A DNA stretch of 64,000 bases from Chenopodium formosanum (Eukaryota > Streptophyta > Magnoliopsida > Caryophyllales > Amaranthaceae), in contig CM044859.1 of the NCBI GenBank assembly GCA_024500155.1, positions 45,802,003-45,866,002 of the forward strand, written 5' to 3'. The position numbers and the translations under genes were made by a program. Positions 1 through 9,887 of the stretch are shown in pieces. Position 1 is the stretch's first letter, and every line of letters starts with the position of its first letter. Under the pieces are notes generated by a model. That model was not told the origin of the DNA, did not search any database, and worked only from the letters and a program-made list of their open reading frames with translations.

Positions 1-359
1 GATGATGAACAACCTTTCACCGCCACTATTGGTCGGGTTCAGTATTTAATCCCGAGAGTGCTTAAAAAATCGTATTTGATTAAATTCATATTTTTGAACA
101 GTGCATGGATTAGTCTTGATGTTTGGTAAAAGCATATTTTTTATTTCAGCCCAAACTTATTATTTAATTTTTGCCCAAACCTTTTTTTTTTTTATTGTTT
201 ATTTTTGGCCCAAACCTTTTGTTTATTTTTATTTAATTATTTTCTTATTTTAGCCCAAATAATAATAAGTCAGAAAAGGCCCGAAATTATCAATCGACAC
301 TTAAAATGCCGAATGAAATTAGGGTTAAAAATGTATTTAGACGGAAAAGTGGGTTAGGA

Positions 360-640
360 ATTCCCGCGCCACGGTAGACAGCCACCGTGTCACGGGAATC
401 CTTCCCGTCTGACAGTGGGATTTCCAGTGACACGGGAAGTCTGCCGTGACACGGGACATTCCGTGTCTTTTCCGCGTAAACCCTTAACGCGTTTTCTTTC
501 CCGTTTTCTGAAAATTTCCCGCGTCACACTAAAAATGTACCGTGTCATGGGAAAGTTAGCCGTCTGACGGTTGGACTTCCCGTGTCACAGTACAGATTGC
601 CGTGTCGCGGGATACTTGTTTTTGGATTTTTTATCATTTT
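360..640. repeat. GC-rich palindromic-word tract A1 (LTR U3)
   Basis: Degenerate copies of the odd palindromes CCGTGTCACGG, CCGTGACACGG and CCGTCTGACGG are packed here in otherwise AT-rich DNA. Spacing is irregular, so it is not a simple satellite. The tract ends about 32 bp upstream of the LTR TATA box. The 3' LTR carries a longer version at about 15178-15655. Function unknown. Confidence 0.8.
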
Positions 641-671
641 AGGGTTCCGTGTGCTCCCTCAGCACATTTTC

Positions 672-681
672 CCTATAAATA
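672..681 (+). promoter_or_regulatory. LTR TATA box, element A 5' LTR
   Basis: CTATAAATAC followed by CCCCTC matches the plant TATA consensus. It is duplicated at 15705-15713 in the 3' LTR and has counterparts in the LTRs of E, C and D, where it is usually followed by a run of C (ATAAATAGCCCCC). It probably drives the genomic RNA. Confidence 0.7.
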
Positions 682-1675
682 CCCCCTCATTTCTGATGTA
701 CGGGGCATCAATTAATTCTCTAGTTGATTTTTCTCTTTTCTATGCTTTAGTCTAAACACTAGCCTACTCTTCTCATTTAAAATTTCCTTCTTCAAGTACT
801 CAAAGGAGTCCATACTTTACTCGTGGTTCTGTCCTTAAGTCAAGGTGTGAAAGGTAGAACTGTTTGAGGGTTTGGCCCCAAATCAACTCTACTTTATTTA
901 ATTTAATCTAATTATTGTTTTGTTATTTCCTTGAAGTTACTAACTCGTTTATTATTATGTAGTTGCAAACAGACAGAATCAAAGTAAGAATTATGTTCCT
1001 TTTATTTCTATTATTTTTCTAACGATTTTATGTTGTTGGAATTATTGTTAAATTGCTTTCAATATTGATGTTATTCTATTATTTTTATTGATCACCATAT
1101 TGCATGTTTAAAGGGAATATGTAATTGAAAATCACGCCTAATAAGATAATTTGGACAACCGGTTTAGGTTCCTTTTTAATCTTATTGTTTAATCAAGTGA
1201 TCACCAATATTTTAGAATTATGTGGTGCATTAATATTCAACCAATTTAGCTTAATAATAGTTTGGAACAAATTGAATCTTTGTTTGTATGCCTTTGAGAT
1301 CACAGGAATCACTTTTCACTATAAAAGTCGAGTAGAGGCCAATACGGGCGAATGTGACTCCATGACTCACTTCGTACCATCATCTCCGATCCTCCTTTCG
1401 TGGTTCCGAACCATATGGAGTTAGTAATCTCATGGATTATGAATGGGGTGTAACCTTCACGGGTCAATCGTTGTTGCCTATTGTTGTCCCTTTATCGTGG
1501 TTTCCTTTTATGATCCGCGAACGGTTTACAAGTTCCTTACAAACTTGTTGGCGGCTCCCTACTTTCCTTGTCCCTTATCGTGTCCTTAATCGTATGTCAA
1601 TTCCCACTTCCTATGAGTGCCAAGCATATTCACACACGCTTTAATGTATGCTCACTTCGAACGACGCCTACAATT

Positions 1676-1693
1676 TGGCGACTCCACTGGGGA
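1676..1693 (+). other. Primer binding site, tRNA-Arg type
   Basis: TGGCGACTCCACTGGGGA starts four bases after the LTR end. It is complementary to the 3' end of a plant tRNA-Arg including CCA, the usual primer of Tat/Ogre elements. The same site occurs in element D (62364-62381, minus) and, mutated, in element E (24573-24590). Confidence 0.9.
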
Positions 1694-3126
1694 GGATTCT
1701 TGATTATTTATCGATTTGAGTGATCGGTATTTAATTAAGATGAGTGGATGTGACTTGAAAGATTCTTGAAAAAATATTCCTTTGATTAATTTGGCATTTT
1801 TGCATCTGCATAGACGTTTTAACGTCGCACTCATGTCTGTCCCGTAAGAAAAATAGGATAACTTGGTTGCGCGCGAAGGAAAACAGGGCACAAGTCAGAT
1901 CTTCTGACTGCCGTGCCACGACACCAGTCAGATCTTCTGACTGCCGTGTCACGGTACAGTGCACCGTCTGACGGTGTACAGTACCGCGGCACGGGAATTT
2001 TTGCCGTGTCATGGCAGTCCTAAAATCAGTCCGGTGACTTATTTTCTTTCCTCACAGTCGACTTCCTTCGATTTTTCTGAAAAAACGTATGTGTTCTACA
2101 TGCGTCTTAGCCCCGGGGGATTTAAGCTCTATCAACCCAAAAACTCTCATGGCAATAACGGTTCATCCAAGTTAGTAAATCAACCCAAACCATGGAGTCG
2201 AGTTCGATTTCATCCGCCCGTTGGCATACACCCTTAAGGGAGGCTGGCTTGCTAACGCATCCAAACTCTTAACCATGGTACCCTTTTGACACCCAAAGCT
2301 TGACCAATAGTTGAACATAGATCTTGACTCTAGGTTGCAAACTTTTTTTTACATCATCGTGCCTAAATGCTAAGTGGTTGTTTGGTGCTAACCTTCATGT
2401 GTTTACTCTTTTGTTTAACCCATGACCGAGGGTTTTTATTCTCACATAGTAATTAGTACGGACCTAAAATCGGTTAAAATCTGGAAAAATCACAAAACTG
2501 ACCTGGAACTGCACACTGTGTCACGGCATGTTCTGCCACGCCATGGTGAATAGTGTCGTGACACGGGGCTTTCTACCGTCTGACGGTAGACTGCACCGTG
2601 ACACGGTGCCCAGGAAAAGTGTCCTGTCAGTCTTATTCGATTTTAGTGCGTACGTATGTGGATGCTGCGTCTAGTTTGGTGTCATGTCTAGCTGTACGGT
2701 CAAAACACGCGTCCATAACCTCACCTAATCACTCACATATCGTGTTCACACACTTTTTCCTTTAAGTTGTGCACTACTTTTTTACCGTGTTTTAGGGTAG
2801 TCTTGTTTTTGTCTCGTTTTTTTTTTCGGAGTAAGTCGGATGGTATCCTCCCATATTTAAAAAAAAAAAAAAATAAACAAGTAGATTTTCAAAATTATAG
2901 ATTTTTAATTAAAAAATATATATATCTTTTTTCCTTCCGGATGGGTTAAGGTTAAGTTTGGTCATTAAAAGTGTGTTTGTTTCGGTGTCACAGCACTTGG
3001 TCAAGAAGCAGGGGTAGATTGTTACGGTTTGAGTCAATACCTCAACAACCTCTTATACCAAAGAGGCGTACAAGGAAACCACCTTAATCATCTCCACAAG
3101 ACCCATCTTCAGTCTACTTTCAACCA
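1694..3126 (+). other. Element A leader (5' UTR) with two palindromic tracts
   Basis: This is the non-coding leader between PBS and gag; the short open frames in it look fortuitous. Two islands of CCGTGTCACGG/CCGTCTGACGG words lie at about 1908-2020 and 2505-2620. Element D has two islands of a different word at comparable leader positions (61965-62095 and 61215-61345). Low-complexity A/T runs occur near 2860-2930. Apart from these I see no recognisable feature. Confidence 0.75.
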
Positions 3127-4660
3127 ATAGCTACTAAGGAAGACATCGAGAACCTCAACAAGACAATTGAAAGGTTGTCTAACATGATGCAGACACTCAC
3201 CACTAGAGTCAGCACGGTAGAACAAGACAGTCAAAACAATGTCACTACTGCTGCAATGGACAAGATTAAGGAACAGATGAGCAAGATTTCGTAAGAATTC
3301 ACTTATGTGGAACAGCCTGTCACCTCTTCGTCCATAAGAGACAAGCTTCCTGAGAAGTTTTCCACTGCTGACATTCCCAAATTCAAGCCTACGGATAATC
3401 CGCTTTTCCATTTGAAGGCTTTTACGGCAACTATGGCTCTTAACAGAGTAGATGTGACACTCTTCCCTACGGTGTTCCCTCTTTCCTTGGAGCATGACTG
3501 TCAACAGTGGTTCTACTCTTTGGAATCCAAACATATCGCGACCTGGAAGGATGTTGCTGAAAGCTTCATGAATCGTTACAAGTGTAACATTTAGGCCAAG
3601 ACTTCTAAACGTGAACTCTCCATTCTCAAACAGAAATAGAATGAAGGCTTCACCACCTACTTAAGTAGGTGGAGAGAAACAACCGCGCTCTTGGTGGATC
3701 CCCCCAAGGAGAAAGAAATGGTTCGCTTGTTAATTGCCAATCTGACTCATAAGTACAAGCAACAATTGAAGTTTTTGCCTCTGAGTACTTTTGAAGCTGT
3801 ATACGATATTGGAATCAATATCGAGGACGAACTAATGAAGGCTGTTGGTAGCAGGAATAATAACAGCACTTGGAAAAACAAGAAGAACAACACTCCTTCT
3901 TCTTCGTTTTCTAAGACCAATAATGCTACCAACAATATCAGTATCAATGATGTGTTGTCCCTTAATGCTCCTCCTCAAAGATTCCAAAGGCAAAGGAGGG
4001 TTTACACGCCTTTAGGAACGACTTATGATGCTGCTTATGACCGTTTGCTTGGTCAAGGACTGATTATGCCAATCAGACCATTTGTAGAACCTCGACCAGA
4101 GAATAGGACCGCTAGCTATGACCCAAATGCTTATTGCAAGTTTCATCAAGGCAAGGGTCATAATACTGAGAAGTGTTGGAGGTTGATAGATGCAATCCAA
4201 GAACTAATTGATGATAATCAACTTCCTGTCCCTCCAGGGGCAAGAAGCCTAACATTCAAACAGGTCCTCTTTCTGATGCTTTGGCTATCATGGGAGATGA
4301 AGTCTCCTTTGATCCGTCAATACTCATTCAACCAGTGCATAAACCTCTGCCGGAAGTGGTATTTGTCTCGAGTTCTGAAGAAGTTAATGGAATTTGGGAT
4401 AGTGACGATGAAGACGTCTATATCAAGGATATAGCCTGTTCATCTCTTGGCACAAGTGAAGATGTTTGGGGGGACTTTGAGGTCAAGGTTCTCACCAGAA
4501 GTGGAAGATTGCAACAACCTAATGCACCTCCACCTCCACCACAATCACATTCGATAGTTGATCCCATCGACCCTGTGAACAGCGATGTGGTCAAACAATT
4601 GCAAAAGACCAAGGTGGAGATGAATGTATGGAAGCTTTTGGCCACCTCCCACGAGCATTG
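3127..4660 (+). pseudogene. gag: gag pseudogene of element A
   Basis: Gag forms the virus-like particle and binds RNA. A heptad-like N-terminal segment (3127-3291) lines up with the coiled-coil start of the element D gag, but the initiator is ATA instead of ATG. In-frame stops follow at 3292-3294, 3592-3594 and about 3637. The capsid-like core spans 3307-3594 and 3691-4000. One zinc knuckle of CX2HX4HX4C type lies at 4135-4176. A frameshift near 4250 moves the C-terminal part (acidic motif, LTRSGR, KTKVEMNVWKLL) to another frame up to 4661. Element D gag has a second zinc knuckle that is absent here. The identity is secure by domain order; the gene is dead. Confidence 0.88.
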
Positions 4661-4674
4661 AAAGGTTGTAATGA

Positions 4675-5817
4675 ATGCTCTGGTTGAAATATATAGGAGT
4701 TGATGATGACATGACTTCTCAAGGACTGGTCAACTTTCTCACTACTGAATTGCTAAGTACTAGCAATCTGATTTCGTTTTCTGACAAGGATCTGCTCCCG
4801 GAAGGGGACCAACATAATAAGGCCTTACACCTCACTGTGGTGTGTAGGCAGATGAATGTTCCTATAAGCCTGGTTGATAATGGCTCTGCAATCAATGTGT
4901 GCCCACTCCGTACTGCAAAGTAGTTGGGCATAAAGAATGAAGAACTGACTCCCTCCACTCAAGGGATTCGCGCTTATGATAATACTCGCCTTCAAGCCGT
5001 GGGTACTATCATACTGAACATAACTACTGGGGCCATTGAACGTTGCACTAAATTTCAGGTGGTGGACATTAAGGCCTCTTTTAATCTGTTCTTAGGACGC
5101 CCTTGGCTTCATGAGCTAAAGGCAATTCCATCATCGCTGCATCAGAAAGTGAAAGCCATAGTTGGAGGGGTTCCAATTACTATTGATGCTTCTCCTATGC
5201 GCATTCAAGTTATCGACACTCCTATCGTCCATGTCGAACATGACGAAGAAAATGAAGATCTTTGGGGTTTTTCACTAGATGATGTTCTCGTGATTGAAGA
5301 GGAGGAAAAGTGCCATCTCGACTTCGATCCCTATTCAAACACCAATATCAATGCCATTCTGAAGAAACAAGGTCATTTCCCTGGAATGACCCTCGGACTC
5401 AAAAAGAAAATGGCTGAATCTTGGGGCCATCCTGGTGCACTCAAGAAGGATACTTTAAGCTTGGGAATCCAGCCAACAAAAGAGGATGTGAAACAAGCTC
5501 TATTGAAGATGAAGGCTCACAATAATCCTCGAATCACGAAGACGGAAATGGCCATGGATCCATATCCATTCACCATCAATGGCCAGTACATCAAAGAAGG
5601 GGAAGACTTCCCATGCTATGAATTCCTCGATTGTGAATTTGTTGATGAAGACGAAGAGCTCTTCACAACCGAAAAGCCAGCTAGCCCGAGTTCTGATGAT
5701 CTAGGCATCAACCTGCTTTTTGGAAGGGAAAAGAATGAGTCTAAGCCCGTTTGTAATGATAACTCCGAACTCATTAAAACTGTCATAAGAAATAAGGATT
5801 TGACCCCTCCGAGTTAA
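4675..5817 (+). pseudogene. pro: Retropepsin-like protease and G-patch-like linker of element A
   Basis: The aspartic protease matures Gag-Pol. Its active-site motif reads LVDNGSAINV (Asp codon 4876-4878), i.e. D-N-G rather than D-T/S-G, and a flap/second-motif region ends in FNLFLGRPWLH near 5088-5111. A TAG at 4921-4923 interrupts the domain. Downstream, a glycine-rich segment with KKQGHFPGMTLG (about 5365-5400) resembles a divergent G-patch, a nucleic-acid-binding module also known next to some retroviral proteases. The frame ends at 5817, where a frameshift leads to the next block. Confidence 0.8.
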
Positions 5818-5858
5818 TCTTCCAAGCTGACAACATTTCAAGGGGATGGCGCAAGACA

Positions 5859-6392
5859 TTGAGGATCACTACGCCAAGTGAAGATAAGTTGAAAATAACC
5901 GCTGGCGAAGGTCCTATGTTTGATGAGTCTGAGTCGTCTAGGTCCGAGTCAGAGTCTGAGTCTAAGTCTGTAGACGAGTCCTTAGAGTCTGAGGCCGACC
6001 CTCTTTCTGCTATAGAGTTCAACCCTGAGTCTCTTGGTGAGTCCTCTGTTTCTAGTCTTAATAATTCCGGTGAGGTCGCAGCCGACCTTGCCCCTCTTGA
6101 TGTATTAGCCAATGAATTCAATAAAATGAGTACCTTTGCTTACGATGCATGTCATTCCCCTAGCCCTGATCAATATTGCTTTGCTAATGATAAAAATGAC
6201 AAAGAAATAATAAAAGCAATGGATGAACACGAAAATAAAACAGCAGTTATCGAAGATAAAGAAACAGTTAACATTTCCAATGATACAACTGTTAAAGAAG
6301 TAAAAATTGTATTAACACTAAGTCAAGATGAACGCAAAGAGCTAATTAACTTTCTTAGTGAATTTGTTGATGTATTTTCTTGGTCATACTAA
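5859..6392 (+). pseudogene. Pol linker between protease and RT, element A
   Basis: This is a Ser/Glu/Asp-rich low-complexity linker (Ser-Glu repeats at about 5926-6000), ending in a conserved helix and the segment VDVFSWSY that precedes RT in related elements. A TAA at 6390-6392 separates it from RT. The homologous linker in D (about 57000-57560) has the same Ser-Glu run. Linkers of this type are usual between PR and RT in Ogre/Tat elements. No enzymatic domain is seen. Confidence 0.7.
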
Positions 6393-6395
6393 GAT

Positions 6396-7088
6396 ATGCC
6401 AGGATTTGACAGGGATATAGCTCAGCATACGATACCTTTAATTCCAGATATGAAGCCTGTCAAACAAAAGCTGCGCCGTATGCAACCGGATGTGGCTTTA
6501 AAAATCAAGGAAGAAATCAGGAAGCAGTTGGCCGCAGGTTTCATCAGAGTATCCAAATATCTAGAATGGATAGCAAATGTGGTTCCAGTTCCAAAGAAGG
6601 ATGGAAGGGTCAGAATGTGTGTTGATTACAGGGATCTCAATAAAGCAAGCCCAAAAGATGGGTTCTCTCTACCTCACATTGACATTTTGGTCGATAACAC
6701 ATCAAACCATGCACTCCTATCATTCATGGACGGTTACGCCGGACATAATCAGGTATTGATGGCTGAAGAAGATATGGAGAAAACCACATTCATCACGCAA
6801 TGGGGTACATATTGCTATACGATAAGGCCATTCGGGTTGAAAAACGTGGGTGCCACCTACCAATGAGCAACTACAACATTGTTACATGACATGATGCACA
6901 AAGAGGTGGAGGTCTATGTCGGTGATATGATCGTTAAGTCTAAAGATCGCCCAGGCCATATAATTGCACTTCGCAAGTTCTTTGAAAGACTCCGCAAGAA
7001 CAACATGAGATTAAATCCAGCAAAAATGTGCATTCGGAGTCACGTCAGGCAAATTACTTGGATATGTGATCAGTTCTCGAGGGATTGA
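6396..7088 (+). pseudogene. pol: Reverse transcriptase pseudogene, element A
   Basis: RT motifs are clear: PVPKKDGRVRMCVDYRDLN (about 6579-6636), FMDGYAGHNQ and PFGLKNVGATYQ. A TGA sits at 6864-6866. The catalytic box is YVGD at 6915-6926 instead of YVDD, so the first metal-binding Asp of that motif is lost. A frameshift after about 7025 moves the thumb and following RNase H into another frame. In intact members this enzyme makes the element cDNA in the cytoplasm. Confidence 0.92.
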
Positions 7089-7653
7089 AATAGATCACAC
7101 AAAAGTAAAAGCAATCATGGCCATGCCACCGCCTAAGAATGAGAAAGAGATTCGAGGTTTCATTGGAAGGCTACAATATATAAGTAGGTTCATATCAAAG
7201 CTCACAGCGATATGCGAACCTATATTCAAGAAGCTCAAGAAAAATGTTCCAGTCACATGGGATGACGATTGCCAAAAAGCTTTCGACAAAATCAAAGAGT
7301 ACTTGGAAAACCCACCCGTGCTAGCGCCAGCAATACCTGACTTTCCTCTTCGACTCTACCTTAAGGTCACAAGAGAAACGATGGGGGCAATGCTAGCACA
7401 AGAGATCGAAAACAAGGAGAATGCAATCTACTACTTGAGTAAGAAGCTTCAAGGATATGAGACGCGATGCACACCACTTGAAAAGTTACGTCTCGCACTT
7501 GTGTGGGCCGCACAGAAACTAAGACGTTACATGGTCACTCATACGGTGCATGTCGTGTCCAAGATGGATCCTCTCAAATACTTGTTCGAAAAAGCGACAC
7601 TCAATGGCAGATTATCAAGGTGGATAGTCAATCTTGCTCAGTTTGACTTGTGA
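7066..7653 (+). pseudogene. pol: RT thumb/connection and gypsy-type RNase H, element A
   Basis: The block starts with the conserved IEIDHTKVKAI segment and MPPPKNEKEIRGFIGRLQY (RT thumb). It continues through a gypsy-type RNase H region in which the usual catalytic signature is weak (RLYLKVTRETMGAML). In dual-RNase-H elements this first RNase H is typically degenerate. A TGA at 7651-7653 ends the frame just before the second RNase H. Confidence 0.82.
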
Positions 7654-7940
7654 TTTGTACCACAAAAAGCCATCAAAGGTTCTGCGATTTCCGATTTCTT
7701 AGCAGACATTCCACTAGAAGAAGTTGAGAAAGAAGAAGATGAGTACGATTTCCCTGACGAAGATTTACTCATGACCGAAGATGATAGCTGGACGCTCTAT
7801 TTCGATGGAGCTTCAAACCAAAAAGGATGTGGTGTAGGAGTCTTGTTTGTATCACCCAATGAAGAGCATATCCCAATTTTCATGAAGCTCGACTTTGATG
7901 TCACCAATTCGCCGACGCACTAGCTAAATTAGCATCAACG
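7654..7940 (+). pseudogene. Second (archaeal-type) RNase H, internally deleted, element A
   Basis: The N-terminal motif TLYFDGASNQKGCGVGVL is present (about 7795-7845), but the sequence jumps from DVTN straight to the final ADALAKLAS segment near 7910. Compared with element D (55147-55782), roughly 250 bp carrying the catalytic Glu and central Asp are missing. A second RNase H of archaeal type after the gypsy one is characteristic of the Tat lineage. It is clearly non-functional here. Confidence 0.82.
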
Positions 7941-9326
7941 GTGCGAATTCCAACTGATACAATCAGAATGCCATTGACCATACAAAGAAGATATGAGCCA
8001 GCTTATGTTCACGCACTCAACGATGAACAAGAACCACAAGAAGAAGATGAAGAGCCATGGTATACAGATATCGTTAATTATGTGACAAGAGGAGAATACC
8101 CTCCTAATACTAATAAAAGGGCACGCCGTGCTTTGAGGCTTCTGGCCTCACAATATGTGCTCATCAGGGGAGAACTCCACAAGAGAACTACAATGGGAAG
8201 AAATCTCTTCTGCATAGCCAAGAAAGAAGCACATAAAACCATGGAAAACCTTCATGCCGGTATATGTGGAACGCACATGAATGCAAAGATGTTAGTCCAA
8301 AAGATTCAACGACAAGGTTACTATTGGACTACTATGGAGAGAGATTGTCACGAATACGTCAAGAAATGTATGAAGTGTCTAGTCTATGCAAATTTACAGC
8401 ATGTTCCACCTTATCTTCTCTACACATATACTTCTCCATGGCCTTTCTCCATTTGGGGCATTGACATCATTGGAAAAATAACACTACCAGGACAAGGGGG
8501 GCAGGGATTCATTCTCATAGCAATCGACTATTTAACCAAATGGGTCGCAGCTGCCTCATATGCTAAGCTAACGGCGAAACACGTAGCTCAATTCATTGAG
8601 AAAAATATCATATGCCGCTATGGGGTACCACATGAGATGATCAGTGATAATGGAACGCATTTCCAAGCCGTATGCGCAGAATTATTACAGAAATATCATA
8701 TCAAGTATCACAGATCATCACCTTACGGACCACAAACAAATGGTGCAGTCGAATCGGCCAAAAAAAATGTAAAAACTATCATCGAAAAGATGACAGAAAA
8801 TTACAAGGATTGGCCAAGTAAGCTACATTTCGTCCTTTTGGGATATCGAACCTCTGTTCGTACATCAACGGGGGCTACTCCTTTCTCTCTGGTTTATGGA
8901 GTTGAAGCTGTACAACCAATAGAACTCGAAATCCCTTCTCTTCGAATCGCATTGGAAAGCCAACTAGATGAAGTCGACTGGATTAGAGCAAGACATGATG
9001 AGCTAGTCTTACTTGATGAAAAACGCTTGGCAGCTTTGCATCATGTCCAAACCTACCAACAGCGTATGGCACGACATTTTAATAAAAAAGTCAAGACTAG
9101 GAACATCAAAGAGGGTGACCTGGTGCTTAAGGCACTTCGTAAAAATGTGTTAGATCCAAGAGGAAAATTCAGACCGAATTGGTTAGGCCCGTACATTGTT
9201 AAAGCCATTTTGTCTGGCAGAGCGGCACAATTGGTAGACATAGACGGTAACGGTTTCCACAATTTAACCAACTTGGATTACTTCAAGAAATTCTATGCCT
9301 TGTCGCATAGGTTCATGACCCAATAG
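7941..9326 (+). pseudogene. int: Integrase domain of element A (open frame, part of dead pol)
   Basis: This 461-codon open frame covers the complete integrase. It has an HHCC zinc-binding N-terminus (His of LHAGICGTH to Cys of KKCMKC), the catalytic D-D-E at codons 8463, 8646 (SDNGTHF) and 8751 (NGAVE), and a C-terminal region with GDLVLKALR and WLGPYIVK. The triad and zinc ligands look intact, the best preserved part of A. It has no start of its own in life: the domain is released from Gag-Pol, whose upstream frame is destroyed. It ends in TAG, immediately followed by the conserved hairpin block. Confidence 0.93.
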
Positions 9327-9370
9327 AGCTACGTTTGGCCTGATTCCTTTTAAGGATACGTAGGCAACCC
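9326..9370 (+). other. Conserved post-pol hairpin block, copy 1
   Basis: GAGCTACGT and ATACGTAGGC flank an inner ATTCCTTTTAAGGAT. CTACGT pairs with ACGTAG and TCCTT with AAGGA, giving a two-step hairpin. The block starts on the last base of the integrase stop codon. Homologous copies lie at 12825, 19728, 27853 (plus) and 40281, 53799 (minus). Function unknown; a structured RNA element is plausible. Confidence 0.75.
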
Positions 9371-9469
9371 CTCAAGGGGGCTTGGCCAGTTTAAAATAAA
9401 TAAAAATCCTCCCTCCGTCGATCGAGTATACGCGTCAGTTCAGCACTGCGTCACGATTAAAAAAAAAGA

Positions 9470-9630
9470 GCTTTCTGCCGCGACACGGGACATTCCACCG
9501 TGTCCCGGTATAGTCCACCGAAGCGCGGTGGACCTGAGCGCAAAATAAAAATTAAAAAAAAAAGGAATTGCCGTGACGCGGGAATTTGTAACATGTCACG
9601 GGATTTTTTACCGTGACACGGTGGAATTTC
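9470..9630. repeat. Palindromic-word tract A4 (between pol and the antisense gene)
   Basis: Several CCGTGACACGG/CCGTGTC-like words and a CCACCG...CGGTGG inverted repeat lie between the end of pol and the 3' end of the antisense DUF7745-like gene. Elements C (40090-40210) and D (53590-53710) have tracts of other words at the same place. The rest of 9371-9887 is A/T-rich without visible features. Confidence 0.75.
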
Positions 9631-9887
9631 AAGTTTTCCGATTTTTTTTTGTGACGCATTAGTTGCGAATTCATTGTTTGTTCGAGGTTTTTATTTTCGT
9701 TCTTCCATTGCGTCCGACTCCTTGACTCAAATAAATAAATAATAAATAAAAGTCATTGTAATTTTTTTATTTAAGGCTGAAATAAATATGCTATTATTAT
9801 TGAAATAAATGTGACTACAATTATTGGCATCATATGCCTTATTTTAAATAAAAAATTATAAATCATAAAAAGCAAAGCAATATTGAT

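Larger units (their letters stand above)
1..1672 (+). repeat. Element A 5' LTR (left end cut by the window)
   Basis: From about 455 onward the sequence matches the 3' LTR at 15490-16740, and the first 65 bases match 14689-14755. The stretch 70-450 does not align by eye with the corresponding U3 of the 3' LTR. A TATA box (CTATAAATAC) lies at 672-681, followed by a pyrimidine-rich R/U5 region. The LTR ends in CA at 1672, four bases before the PBS. A GC-rich tract of CCGTGTCACGG-like words occupies about 360-635, directly upstream of the TATA box. A 99-codon open frame at 1125-1424 recurs in the 3' LTR only because the LTR is repeated. Confidence 0.88.

Noticed and set aside
1125..1424. A 99-codon open frame found in both LTRs of element A (also 16202-16501)
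   Set aside because: It repeats only because the LTR is duplicated. It lies across U5, has no counterpart frame in the LTRs of C, D or E, and shows no recognisable domain. The paired frames in the D LTRs (46374-46673 and 63509-63808) are rejected for the same reason.
1676..1693. tRNA-like match
   Set aside because: Only 18 bases complementary to a tRNA 3' end; it is a primer binding site, not a tRNA gene. No cloverleaf was found elsewhere.
3292..3294. In-frame stop between the coiled-coil start and the gag core in both A and D, which could suggest programmed readthrough
   Set aside because: By alignment of the flanking residues the stops (3292-3294 in A, 60550-60552 in D) fall about ten codons apart, and both genes hold many other stops. 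Independent decay is more likely.
3109..3534. 141-codon minus-strand frame over gag of element A
   Set aside because: Shadow of the gag frame; the antisense accessory genes of this lineage lie after pol, not over gag.
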